Shown here: positions 11,068-22,429 of the stretch, piece by piece
Numbering within the stretch: the stretch's first letter is position 1
Layout of the letters: every line of letters begins with the position of its first letter
The notes under the pieces: generated by a model
What the model saw: the letters and a program-made list of their open reading frames with translations, nothing else
Told to the model about the DNA's origin: nothing
The model's database searches: none
DNA from: Chara braunii
Lineage: Eukaryota > Streptophyta > Charophyceae > Charales > Characeae
Reading direction: 5' to 3'
Assembly (NCBI GenBank): GCA_003427395.1
Contig: BFEA01000250.1
Span: 708,422-753,505 of the forward strand
DNA length: 45,084 nt
Translations under genes and position numbers: made by a program

Positions 11068-12414
11068 CAAACCACTAGAGGAGCGCCCAAATTCATCCAA
11101 CTAGAAATGCTTCTACTGTATTCTTTTCCACGACCGATAGTTGGGCCAAGTACTGGTGGTTTTACTCCTTCCACGCCAATGCTTTTTCTTCTTCCACTCA
11201 TCCCACCAAGGTGGATATCGCGACTCATACTTCTTTTTCTCGCACCTTCCTCTCCAAGATAGCTATGGAGACCAATGCTTCTCAGTCTTCGAGGGCAAGC
11301 TTCCCTTATTTCTTGTACTTCCCAAGTTGGACGTTTCTTGAAGATGATGAAGATGACGGTAAATAGAAGGATAATATGATAAAAGATGCATTGAGATGAT
11401 AATGATGATGGAGGTTTGGATGCAGATGATGAAGATTATGAAGATTATGAAGAAGGAGGAAATACGATAAGGGTAGCTCTTGCGATAAATCTCAAGCACA
11501 TACCCTCAAATTAATATCACTTCACAACTTAACCAAATAGACTTTTTTCCCAAAGTTTTCCTTCCCACAAAGGTCGTTATTTTCCCACTTTAGATCGTGT
11601 AAGAAAGAATAAGAAGAAAAGGACGGGGAGGAAGAAGAAAAGGAAGAGGCAGAGAAGAAGAACAAGATGAAGAAGTAGATGAAACAAGAAAAGGACGGAT
11701 TTCAGCCTGTTATATCTAAAATTGTCTCATTTTGGTGAGTTGCCAGGTCCAAACCAGAACCCTAATTGACGACAGCAGTTGTTCATTGAGCTTGGTCATC
11801 TCCTTTTTTTCTTTTTTTTTTCACGAAAGAAAAGGGGTTGTGGCAGCTACTTAGGTTGATATGAGTATCCCTCAGTATTAGCCATTTGCCCCTGGCTCTC
11901 GGTCATCTCCTACAATCACGATTCCCAATTTCCAACAATCCCAAGTTCTTTCTTTTTTTGTGTTTCTTTATTTTTTCGTTGTTTTTCTCCATTTCTCCCT
12001 AGTGCAATAAGTTCAAACTTCAATCATTAAACCAACATCGCATGCTCACACTAAGTTGCTTACTGCATGCCACAAAAAGATGAAATTCAAAGTCACTTGA
12101 TCTGATAAACTTTAGTTATCCAAAATCATTGAATATACAAAAGACCTTACATACACCTGGATGGGTGGATATGGACGATACAACAAAAGGAAACTAGAAA
12201 CCTCTTACACGTCAACCTTTAGGTCCTTCTTAGCTCTCTGAATGTCTTCTCTCCCTCTCTCGTCGATCTATGCGGCTATGCCGCCCAACGTCTGTTACTA
12301 AGTAAGACGCGATTTGATTTATAATAGATGGAAAAAAACCTGGCCCCGATCTTATCTTCACTGACAATGTGTTTGATGGAGTGGAAAGAAAGGTGCAAAG
12401 GGCATTTTTGCTTT

Positions 12415-12499
12415 GCATAGATGTCTGAGTGGTTCAAGGTATTAATCTTGAAATTTGACACATTACAAAATCTCGGGGGTTCGAATCCCCATCCATCCT
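12415..12499 (+). tRNA. tRNA-Ser(UGA)-like sequence, probably degenerate
   Basis: The sequence can be laid out as a class II tRNA. The acceptor 5' strand is 12415-12421 and its 3' strand is 12492-12498, with 5 of 7 pairs. The D region is TCTGAGTGGTTCAAGG. The anticodon arm is TTAAT-CTTGAAA-TTTGA, with anticodon TGA and 4 of 5 pairs. A long variable region follows (CACATTACAAAATCTC). The T-arm is GGGGG-TTCGAAT-CCCCA, with 4 of 5 pairs and an intact T-loop. A long variable arm with a UGA anticodon is a serine tRNA layout, and TCTGAGTGGTT resembles organellar tRNA-Ser. The mismatches in the acceptor, anticodon and T stems suggest a decayed gene, an organelle-derived copy or a SINE head. I would not assume it is charged. 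Confidence 0.45.
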
Positions 12500-12755
12500 C
12501 CGCTCATGTATGTTAATACAGAATCTTACAAATTCATACTTCTTATAACATGTGTAAGTGCATCTTACAAATTCATACTTCTTAAGTCGTTCTACAAGCT
12601 CCTTGATATAAGGGCTCAGTGGAGAATAAGTTTCGGGTATATCTTTCTTCGGTATATTTTCTATTGTCTGGTACTGCCAGCACCATTTTAATTTGTTTCG
12701 TTTATTTCAAACAAGAAACTTTGAATGTTTTAGAATCTATGATGTTAATTTTACT

Positions 12756-12759
<4 letters not shown>

Positions 12760-12806
<47 letters not shown>
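12760..12806. repeat. (CT)n microsatellite
   Basis: An uninterrupted CT run is followed by a short CACACA tail. The frame across it (LSLSLS) is not a gene. Confidence 0.95.
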
Positions 12807-12815
<9 letters not shown>

Positions 12816-13165
12816 TTGTCTCACTCGTCATTTTCTCACTTTTTTTGACACCAGGGCTTCCACAAAAGCACGAGCGAAAATAAATGTATGGTGAGCATAA
12901 CTTTTGTGCTTTTACATGTGGCATTTCAACGTCTAACATTTTGTACTTACAAACTCAGTTGACTTGGTACTTCGTCGAATTAGGCCTTTTGGCCTTTGAT
13001 CTTCTGAGAAAATTTGTCGATCTACCTAGGACCTTCAAATGAGGGTTGACCGGACTGAATTGGACCCAACTAGTCTACTGGACCATATGCTACCTACGAG
13101 CGAACAGACTAAGGTGGACAAGACTCATCAATCCTACAAAACCCTATAAAAGTATGAACGTGTAT

Positions 13166-13168
<3 letters not shown>

Positions 13169-13208
<40 letters not shown>
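13169..13208. repeat. (GT)n microsatellite
   Basis: A pure TG/GT run of about 40 bp lies in otherwise ordinary sequence. Confidence 0.95.
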
Positions 13209-13215
<7 letters not shown>

Positions 13216-13393
13216 CATGGGGGGTGAACGACTCCCCGGAAACCAGCCAATCAATCAATCAATTGATCAATAAATCAATACTTCACTATCGACTATCTTG
13301 AACCCTTTTAAGTTTTCTATATAAAAATTCATTATCTTTGGGTAGAATCATGTTAGTTGTCTCTCAACTTCTCAAGGAAGCATTTTGTCATTT

Positions 13394-13498
13394 TTAGATT
13401 CTTGGAACTGAAATTGCACCCTACATTGTTTTTAGGTTCCTAGAACTGAAACTGCACATTGCATGGTCTTTAGGTTCCTGAAACCGAAATTGCACTAA
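13394..13498 (+). repeat. Three-copy tandem repeat, period 38 bp
   Basis: Units start at 13394, 13432 and 13470 with TTAGRTTCYT, then GAAACTGCAC or GAAATTGCAC. The spacing is exactly 38 bp each time and the copies differ at several positions. Confidence 0.75.
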
Positions 13499-13499
13499 A

Positions 13500-15090
13500 G
13501 GAGACATTCTTATGAATGCTATCTTAGAAGGAGTGCATGCTAGTATGTACACTATCAAAAACTTTATCGATGCCAATATATCCCAAGAAAGTCAATAATG
13601 ATAAGAGTGCAAGGCAGACCACATTCCTATAGTTCAATGTTTCTTGCCTATTGACTCATTTGTCATATGTGTAATCCATATCAGGTCATTGACCTTTGTG
13701 AGAGAGGTTGACTACTAATGACTTAAGGTAAGAACTTCAAAGCATGAAATATAGATATGTAAAGTGGTGAGGATATTCATGCATGACATATTATGAACCA
13801 TCCTCAGACCCAACCTTTCCTAACGAAGGATTTACTACGGACTAAAATGCATCTATGACAATTTTTGAAAAAAAAAATATTCGAGTGTAATGCTTTCACA
13901 ACCTTTCAGCTTGACTCAAGTTAAGTAACCAACAATAAATTGTGTTGCTCTCGTATGTTTCTCGACTTGTTCGACCATCGTATCATGAACATATATGTCG
14001 TTTTTTGTCATCTTCTTCAGGTATTTCTTATATATTAGTACGAGTTGTTGAATCATTGGGAGCAGTCTATTAAACTGGTTAGGATTGAAAAAAATCTATG
14101 AGTATGTCAGTCGCTAAGCCCTTATGCGATTCATTCATATTCTTATTGGTGGTTGAGTGCATTGAATTACTATAAGTGCTAGCTACAATGGGTTACACTG
14201 TGTCCTAGTTGATTTGGTTTAGCTTAAGGTACATCCTCGAAGTTCATTGCAGAATTTGTTTATCTGTTCGGTTCATACAATTTGTCTCATGATATCTACG
14301 TGATGATATGGTGAGTCTAGTTTCAGTAACTATTTACATCGCTCTCCAAGAACCTACTGTGTTCATCAGTAGCAATAGTGAACAAGTTATTGTGATAAGA
14401 TATTCATCACATGATCAACTTTCTAATTACAAAGGATCTTGCTTTGAATGTCCATCGAATTAACTCAACATATTTACCAAAGGTTGAGTAAATATGGTAG
14501 CTTGATGTTCTCATTTCTCCTCTTCACCTTTCTATATATAAGTCGAAGAGATAATATATTTCGGGCCATTCACTATATCTCATGCTCTAAGCAAGCATAT
14601 GAGTGTCTGACTCATTTCTTTGTTTCCTTGGCACACCTTATAACTCCTAATAGTAGTTGCTGCAACTTATTTTCATTTTTGTCTGCATCTTTAATAAAGC
14701 AAGTGCTCATTTTATTAACGAGAGTGATATTTAACATTGCCACACTCTCTTATACTTCAGATGGCTCACTATCAAGGATGCATAAACTATAAATTCCTTT
14801 GGATGTGAAAAATAGCAAACCATTTGGGATCCTATACTCAGACACTTATTTTGGTTTTTCCTACATTGTTGGTGAACCTCTTACAAGAAGATAAAGGTCT
14901 TCTTCATATATTACTATAAGGTATTCTCTCAGTTCGTTATCTCTATCTAGGTAAGTTACAATACCCTAAAAGGTGTCTCATTTTCGTGAAAAAGTCACGT
15001 TTATGGTAATAGCTACCTTCCTTGCTTGAACTTACAAAACTTTTTCGTTTACCTGCCTCTATTATATAACCAAAATATAATACCTACCTC
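13500..15090. other. AT-rich, no supported gene
   Basis: No recognisable gene. A 114-codon frame at 14448-14792 has no domain that I know. A short stretch near 14800-14870 (KPFGILYSDTYFG) faintly recalls the integrase-side motif of Ty1/copia elements, but the frames around it are broken and I do not claim it. Confidence 0.4.
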
Positions 15091-15094
15091 CTAA

Positions 15095-15180
15095 CCTACG
15101 TAGCACCGTGTTCGTGTTCGGAAGCGAACCCGAACATGTTCGTCCGAACGCGAAGAAGCGTCCACAACCCTCCGAACGCG
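15095..15180. mobile_element. CCTACGTAGCAC foldback family, left half
   Basis: The segment begins CCTACGTAGCACCGTGTTCG, matching both ends of the complete element at 16868-17060. GAACATGTTCG and CCGAACGCG repeats follow. The matching right end is not visible before the hammerhead unit, so this is a half-copy or an interrupted copy. Confidence 0.5.
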
Positions 15181-15340
15181 AAAATAAAAAATATTTATAT
15201 AAAAATAAAGTTAAAAAAACTCTGAAAAACATATATATTATGTAAAATAACAATACAAGCAACTTTTGCCTTGGAGTCATGTTCAAATTCGTGGCCAATC
15301 ATGAGTTAAAAATAAAAAACCTTTTATATATATATATATA

Positions 15341-15530
15341 TCGTCAAATAGAACTGCCCGGTAAACCGTAGGCAGAAAGGGAGAAGAGGACAACAAACGA
15401 GGGGCTGTGACAAACTGTTTCGTCGGAGTTTCACCGACTCATCAGGAGGCTGAACCCTCAACAGTCTGTAGAATCCCCTCACTGATTACACTGTAAGTGA
15501 TAATCCACCTTATATATATATATATATATA
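15341..15530 (-). mobile_element. Hammerhead-bearing repeat unit, about 190 bp, bounded by (TA)n
   Basis: The unit lies between (TA)n tracts (15324-15340 and 15510-15530). In ribozyme orientation it runs from GGTGGATTATCACTTACAG, through the hammerhead (15410-15469), to TGCCTACGGTTTACCGGGCA and a TTTGACGA(TA)n end. On the plus strand it starts TCGTCAAATAGAACTGCC at 15341. The same start (TCGTCACAAACAG) reappears at 15531, so a truncated second copy follows in tandem with period 190. It has no open frame. A small, non-coding, ribozyme-carrying repeat with partial tandem copies matches what is known of retrozymes and of the pseudo-LTRs of Penelope-like elements. The choice between these is inference. 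Confidence 0.7.
15410..15469 (-). ncRNA. Type III hammerhead ribozyme
   Basis: Read on the minus strand, 15469 to 15410. Stem III 5' strand ACAGACUGU (15469-15461) pairs with ACAGUUUGU (15418-15410): nine pairs, one of them G-U. The cleavage triplet is GUU, with U17 at 15460, so predicted cleavage falls between 15460 and 15459. Stem I is GAGG-GUUCAG-CCUC (15459-15446), followed by the invariant CUGAUGA (15445-15439). Stem II is GUCGG-UGAAACU-CCGAC (15438-15422), followed by the invariant GAAA (15421-15418), whose last A pairs with U16.1. Every conserved core position is present. Stems I and II are closed and stem III is open, which defines type III, the topology of plant viroid, satellite-RNA and retrozyme hammerheads. 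The one unusual point is U at position 17, where C or A is more common. That is allowed but often slower. Confidence 0.9.
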
Positions 15531-15543
15531 TCGTCACAAACAG
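15531..15543 (-). mobile_element. Truncated tandem copy of the hammerhead unit
   Basis: TCGTCACAAACAG directly follows the first unit's (TA)n and then runs into another AT tract. It equals the end of the copy at 16352-16395 (read in reverse complement), so it is a severely truncated neighbouring unit. Confidence 0.6.
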
Positions 15544-15562
15544 ATATATATATATATATATA

Positions 15563-15608
15563 CAGGGTTGTCGGCGTTCAGGACAGGCCGAACGCCCGAA
15601 CCCGAACG
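15563..15608 (+). mobile_element. CAGGGTT element, copy cut by the gap
   Basis: CAGGGTTGTCGGCGTTCAGG, then GGCCGAACGCCCGAACCC, matches the start of the roughly 750-bp family described at 16409. The N gap interrupts the rest. Confidence 0.7.
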
Positions 15609-16351
15609 NNNNNNNNNNNNNNNNNNNNNNNNNNNNNNNNNNNNNNNNNNNNNNNNNNNNNNNNNNNNNNNNNNNNNNNNNNNNNNNNNNNNNNNNNNNN
15701 NNNNNNNNNNNNNNNNNNNNNNNNNNNNNNNNNNNNNNNNNNNNNNNNNNNNNNNNNNNNNNNNNNNNNNNNNNNNNNNNNNNNNNNNNNNNNNNNNNNN
15801 NNNNNNNNNNNNNNNNNNNNNNNNNNNNNNNNNNNNNNNNNNNNNNNNNNNNNNNNNNNNNNNNNNNNNNNNNNNNNNNNNNNNNNNNNNNNNNNNNNNN
15901 NNNNNNNNNNNNNNNNNNNNNNNNNNNNNNNNNNNNNNNNNNNNNNNNNNNNNNNNNNNNNNNNNNNNNNNNNNNNNNNNNNNNNNNNNNNNNNNNNNNN
16001 NNNNNNNNNNNNNNNNNNNNNNNNNNNNNNNNNNNNNNNNNNNNNNNNNNNNNNNNNNNNNNNNNNNNNNNNNNNNNNNNNNNNNNNNNNNNNNNNNNNN
16101 NNNNNNNNNNNNNNNNNNNNNNNNNNNNNNNNNNNNNNNNNNNNNNNNNNNNNNNNNNNNNNNNNNNNNNNNNNNNNNNNNNNNNNNNNNNNNNNNNNNN
16201 NNNNNNNNNNNNNNNNNNNNNNNNNNNNNNNNNNNNNNNNNNNNNNNNNNNNNNNNNNNNNNNNNNNNNNNNNNNNNNNNNNNNNNNNNNNNNNNNNNNN
16301 NNNNNNNNNNNNNNNNNNNNNNNNNNNNNNNNNNNNNNNNNNNNNNNNNNN
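15609..16351. other. Assembly gap (743 N)
   Basis: Unknown sequence. Apparent open frames across it are meaningless. By position, the missing DNA should include the rest of a CAGGGTT copy and the ribozyme part of the second hammerhead unit. Confidence 1.
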
Positions 16352-16395
16352 TCTCTGCCTACGGTTTTACCGGGCAGTTCTGTTTGTGACGATAT
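16352..16395 (+). mobile_element. Second hammerhead-unit copy, 3' end only, plus strand
   Basis: CTGCCTACGGTTTTACCGGG, then CAGTTCTGTTTGTGACGATA, is the reverse complement of 15341-15378 with a few changes. It is the 3' end of the same unit in the opposite orientation, and its ribozyme portion would lie in the preceding N gap. It ends against (TA)n, like the first copy. Confidence 0.75.
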
Positions 16396-16408
16396 ATATA
16401 TATATATA

Positions 16409-17690
<1,282 letters not shown>

Positions 17691-17698
17691 TATATAGA

Positions 17699-18446
17699 CA
17701 GGGTTACCTGACCGAACGTTTGGGGGCCCCCGGGCTGGCCCCCGAACGTTCGGGCGTTCGGGGTCCCGTTCGGGGGCCGAACACCCCCGGGTTCGGCCCC
17801 CGCCAAAAAATGTTTTGGGGCCTAAAGATAAGTGTTTTTTTCTGAATTTGTTTTTGTGAGTTGTCTATGATGTAACCTACACGCCTATCAGTTTTGAAGT
17901 CATTCCGCTTAGCCAAAAAAACATTCAAAATCGTCAAAGATGGGGGTGTCAAAACGTGCCCGCCCACTCACTATTTTGTTTTTTTTACTTTTAACTTTTT
18001 GTTTTCACTTCATTTCGGGGCCTCTAAAATTTTATTATTTTTTGAAAACTTTTTAATGAGTTATTAATTATGTAAACTACATGTCTGTAAATTTTCAGGG
18101 CATTTGTCAATGCCAAAAAATAATTAAAAATCAGCAAAGATGGCAGTGTCGAAAAGGTGCTGGCACACTCACTCATTTTAATTCTCTTTTTATTTTTTCT
18201 TCTTTTTATCATAGTGTTTATTTTCTGTATTTGATTTTTAATTCAAATGTGGTAAAGAATTTGGATGTAGTGCCCAAGCAAATGTTGTTTAGTTTATTCT
18301 TCTCCATAACATATTGTTTTTCGAAATTTTTTGAAAACTTTTTTTTTTTTTTTTTTTGGTCCGCGTTCGGCTTGAGCTGCCGAATGCCTTCCGAAAGGGT
18401 CCCGTATGTTCGGGCGTTCGGCCCGTCCCGAACGCCGGCAACCCTG
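17699..18446 (-). mobile_element. CAGGGTT-family element, full 748-bp copy
   Basis: The plus-strand left end is CAGGGTTACCTGACCGAACG and the right end is GCCGGCAACCCTG. The order is reversed relative to the 16409 copy (poly(T) near 18340-18358), so it lies on the minus strand. The two internal CACTCA/CATCTTTGAYGATTTT segments are present (about 17910-17970 and 18105-18180). Non-coding. Confidence 0.65.
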
Positions 18447-18459
18447 TCTATATATATAT

Positions 18460-18557
18460 ATATATATTACGAGAAAAAAAAATGTTCATCCGAACATGTT
18501 CGCGAGGTGTTCACGCGAACGTGAAGGGGCACAAACACTTTCGTCGTGCTACGTAGC
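18460..18557. mobile_element. CCTACGTAGCAC foldback family, right half
   Basis: The segment contains CCGAACATGTTCGCGAGG and ends TCGTCGTGCTACGTAG, the right end of the 16868-17060 element. It has a TA tract on its left and no visible left arm. Confidence 0.45.
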
Positions 18558-18633
18558 TCCTGCCTTATTCATATTATTAACTATATATTTATTTTTATTA
18601 TATTTATTAGTATAACAAAAATAGAGATATACC

Positions 18634-19384
18634 CAAGGTAACCTCGTTCGGGACGGGCCGAATGGCCGAACCCGAACGCCCGAACGTATGGGACCCTTTG
18701 GGGATGCGTTTGGCCGTTCGGGCTAAACGCGGACAAAAAAAAATAATAATAAAAAAAATCAAAACAATCTGAAAAAAAATATATGTTATGAAGAAACCTA
18801 AATTAAACAAGATTTGCCTGAGCATTAAATCCAAATTCCTTACCAAATTAGAAATAAAAGTAAAATACGAAAAATAATAATAATAATAGAAGTAACAAAA
18901 AATAAAAAAGAACTAAATTTAGTGAGTGCGCAAACACGTTTTCAACACCGCAATCTTTGGTGATTTTTCATTTTATTTTTGCATAGCTAAATGCCTTGAA
19001 AATTTACAGATGCTTACTTCTCATAATGCAAAACCCCTTTAAAAAATTTGAAAAAATAGTAAATTGTTTAGACCCCGAATTAAAGTGAAAACAAAAAGTA
19101 AAAAGTAAAAAAAACGTGGACGAGCACGTTTTGCTACCGCCATCTTTGGCGATTCTTAATTCTTATTGGGCTGAGCCAAATGACTTGAAAATTTATAGGC
19201 ATGTACCTCACGTCATAGAGAACTCATAATAAAAAAGTCAGAAAATATATGTATATTTTTAGACCCCGAAATAAGTTTTGGCGGGGGCCAAACACCGTCA
19301 GTTTCGGACCCTGTACGGGACCCCGAACGCCCGTACGTACGGAGGTCTGCCCGACGACCTCCGTACGTACGGGCTGGTGACCCT
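18634..19384 (+). mobile_element. CAGGGTT-family element, full 751-bp copy
   Basis: The left end is CAAGGTAACCTCGTTCGGG and the right end is GGCTGGTGACCCTT. The internal segment GTGAGTGCGCAAACACG, then ATCTTTGGTGATTTTTC, occurs twice (18921 and about 19110), each followed by GACCCCGAA. The middle is therefore a dimer of about 190 bp. The right end has long GTACGTACGG words in place of GTTCGG. Non-coding, flanked by AT-rich DNA. Confidence 0.65.
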
Positions 19385-19412
19385 TAATATACCAATATAA
19401 TATATATACATA

Positions 19413-19452
<40 letters not shown>

Positions 19453-19496
19453 GTAATTTATAATATTAGTTTATTAGAATCAATAAGTTCCTATAA

Positions 19497-19630
19497 TAGT
19501 TAGCAAGCCATAAGAAACACCCAACACCAATGAGTCATTTTGAATTTTTGATTGCACTTAGTCACTAGTTGTAACTATTTTGCTTGCCTGGGATCACATG
19601 TCATCTCGATCTGTTACATGACCAGCATAT
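19497..19630. repeat. Dispersed repeat, copy 1 (partner 24299-24440)
   Basis: GTTAGCAAGCCATAAGAAAC, then TGATTGCACTTAGTCACTAG, then TTGTAACTATTTTGCTTG, matches 24303-24400 at lower identity. The minus strand faintly resembles Ty1/copia reverse transcriptase (a DP-x-Q then K-x4-F spacing), but stops prevent a firm call. Confidence 0.5.
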
Positions 19631-19634
19631 TACA

Positions 19635-22210
19635 CTCTTATTTACATTATTGATACTATTTTTATTTGCTATGTATTCATTAGTATAACAAAAACAGAGA
19701 TATGTTGAAAGTGAATAGGAAATAGTAAACTCGGTCATGCCTAACGCTTCGTGCGAGGCCAGGAAAAATCCAAAATGAGGTGGTACCGTAGGAGCGACCT
19801 AGTTGTGTCCCCAAAGTCTTACATCAAACGTGCATTCTTTTGTTTGTTTTGAGGGCACCATATTGGTGAAGGTTCGTGAAATGCACATGCGCTTGGCAGC
19901 AAGCATGGTTGCATGGACTCATTTCCCACTTTTTGTTATTCCCTCCTGCTGGTTGCGTCGCTTTCATGCCTGAATACAAGTTCATAACATCCCTCTTGAT
20001 AAAAGCCAAAGTACCGAATACAGAATACCAAGTAAGCAAACCTAACAAAAAATGGCATTGAGATTCGTTTCTTTCTCGACCCTCCCTCGATGGTAGTATG
20101 ATGCGCTTATAAAAGTGAACTGCTAGTTAATGTACACGCGAGCTCACAGTGGAGGAGGTGGACGTGGTGGGGACCGTGGACAGGGATGGTCGAGCATGAA
20201 ACGGTGCACGAGGACGAAGACGACGGTGGATAAGGGGGAGGAGAACGAGGAGGTGCAGGTGGAGACGACTAAAGAGGAGGGTGTCGAGAAGTATGCAGTT
20301 GGCTGCACATTTTTTGCCACTTTTTAGATGGCGGGAGAGCGCAGTAAGAGCGACTCGAAGGGGAGGGAGGATGTTGGGAAGGAGAGAGGAGCAGGAAGAA
20401 CGAGCATAGAAAAGGAGGGATGGCAAGGATATCAGTGAAGGAAAGAGCAAGGCACAACGAAGATCGATGGAGGAGGGGCAAATGAAGGGAGAAGGATGGA
20501 GGAGGAGGAGGGAGGAGGGCGGCGAGGATGGAAGTTGGAGAGGTGAGGATGTGAGAAGAGGAGAGAGGAGGGAGGAGTGAATTTCTCTTCTCATTCTCTC
20601 TCTGCCTCCCTTTCCTCGCTTTTCCTCTCGCCCCCACCAAAAATGATGATGGATGTGGAGGGAGGAAAAAGAAGGATGGAGGGCGACGAGGAAGCAGGGC
20701 GATGAGGATGGATTAAGAAGAGCAACAAGCATGGAAAGAGCAAGGACAAGAAGTAAGACAAAACAATCTAGAAAAAGGAAGAGCAGGGAGGACGACGATA
20801 ATAGTACAAAGAGGACACAAATGCGAACATACATGCAGAAACTGTTTGTGACGAATTTTGCTTTTCAAAACTGCAGGAGACAAAATGAAGGAAGGACAAG
20901 ACAGGAGGTGGAAGAGAGAGAAGAAGAAGAGAGGAGGATAAGGAAGTAAAAACAAAATGATGCAGCATCTAATCTCTTCTTTTATTTCAAACGGATCAAG
21001 CACAACAAAGGAAGGTAAACAACTGAAGGAGAAAAAAAAGAAACGGGGAAAACATCAAGGAGGAGCTAGGATGGAAGGAAAAGAGGAATGGACGACCAAG
21101 ATCAATAGACAAGGAGAGACAATGGAGTGAGGAGGAAGAAGGAGAAGGAGGAGGGAGGGAGAAGGAGACACGACTAAATTTTGTGTTGTTAAAATTTGAA
21201 GTTTTTTTTTAAGCGTTTTTCAACTTTACTTTTTGATTTGCAAGGCGGTCGTTCATTGTGTTGCCCTCGACTTTTAACGCCCCCCACTCTCCTCCACCAT
21301 TTTCCCCTTATCTTCCTCACTACCTCCCTAAGAATTGTCTAAGCATGAAATAAACCAAAGAATCATAGCATTCACGTATCAGAAGTATGAGCACTCAAAC
21401 GAATACAACGAAATTATATTTTCTCTCTGCCCGATAGATCATAGAAATCATGGGGGACCTATGTGGAATGTAGTGCGTCTTGGTAGAATGTAAATCACAA
21501 TTCCTTTTTCGATTCAATTCATTATGAGGAAATTGAGGCATCTGAAGAATGCATTCTCACACAAGTAAAAAACATATATATAACAACAAAACTAAACAAA
21601 GTGGTGAAGTGGGATGATTGTGAAAAATATGGATCGACATATACGATGCTAAAGAACAAGGACGTGTCACAAAGAAGGTCAATCGTGCCTAGATATAATG
21701 AGCCTTCAAGTGCAATGTCCAATGTATTGTCAAATAAAATTAACTTTCTATGCAAAAAATAATAGTTCGGTTTTATACTTAAGAAAACAAACCAACTTAC
21801 CTTACAAGACGTACTAATGAAGTAAAAAAAAAAATTGGGAATGCTACTGTAATTTGTTCAATCTACAAAGTGAAGGATATGTCTTTTAGCTTGGACCATA
21901 CATATATCCTACATGCAATGCAGTGGTAAACCGACAACGTAAAATGACGAAGAAAATTGCATTTGTGTTACAAAGTACATGAGTAACATGACAAATATAT
22001 ATATTTTTATACAATAAGCGGTATATGAGGATGGCGAGCGATATAGATTGAATAATTATTTGATCTTCTTTATTACAATATTAAACATGCGGATATATGC
22101 CTCCTTTACTGCTCAAGGAAAGTTATCACAACACATAAACGTTCTTATGAGGAAAAAACCCAAGTTCACGCATTACTAATTTAGTCTGTGTCTCTGATTA
22201 ATATAGGTGG
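19635..22210. other. No supported gene; purine-rich tract 20130-21180
   Basis: The region is AT-rich, with a long GA/AG-biased stretch (about 20130-21180). The opposite strand of that stretch gives serine/leucine-rich frames up to 235 codons long. They are low-complexity and have no domain, so I do not call them. I recognise no RNA gene or element end here. Confidence 0.45.
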
Positions 22211-22216
22211 GTTTAA

Positions 22217-22420
22217 ACTATTTGGATAGACACAAAACTCATACATGGAATGAGATTTGTAGATGATACAATGCTAGCGATAATTGCAGAAAAAACAGAT
22301 ATACAACAGGCAAAGAACACATTGACGTAATTCCAAATCTGTTATCATAATTAATAAAAATTGAAATATACATCGAACAAAACATTCAACGAGTGGAAAC
22401 CACCATAAAGAAATCAGTTC
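22217..22420 (+). pseudogene. LINE reverse-transcriptase palm scrap (FVDD box)
   Basis: The frame 22217-22327 reads HGMRFVDDTMLAIIAE, then TDIQQAKNTL, before a stop at 22328. This is the motif C region of non-LTR reverse transcriptases: an RGMRFADDT-like box in which the DD pair binds metal, followed by a helix with a QA motif. Both aspartates are kept. Stops and frameshifts follow at once, and the next frame (FNEW, VETTIKKSV) may continue the homology to about 22420. No other RT motif survives nearby, so this is a small, old fragment. Confidence 0.6.
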
Positions 22421-22429
22421 ATGAACCCT

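Noticed and set aside
14800-14870. Ty1/copia-like integrase motif (KPFGILYSDTYFG)
   Set aside because: A single short match with stops around it and no neighbouring copia motifs. Too weak to annotate.
20127-20834. 235-codon minus-strand serine/leucine-rich frame
   Set aside because: Opposite strand of a purine-rich low-complexity tract.
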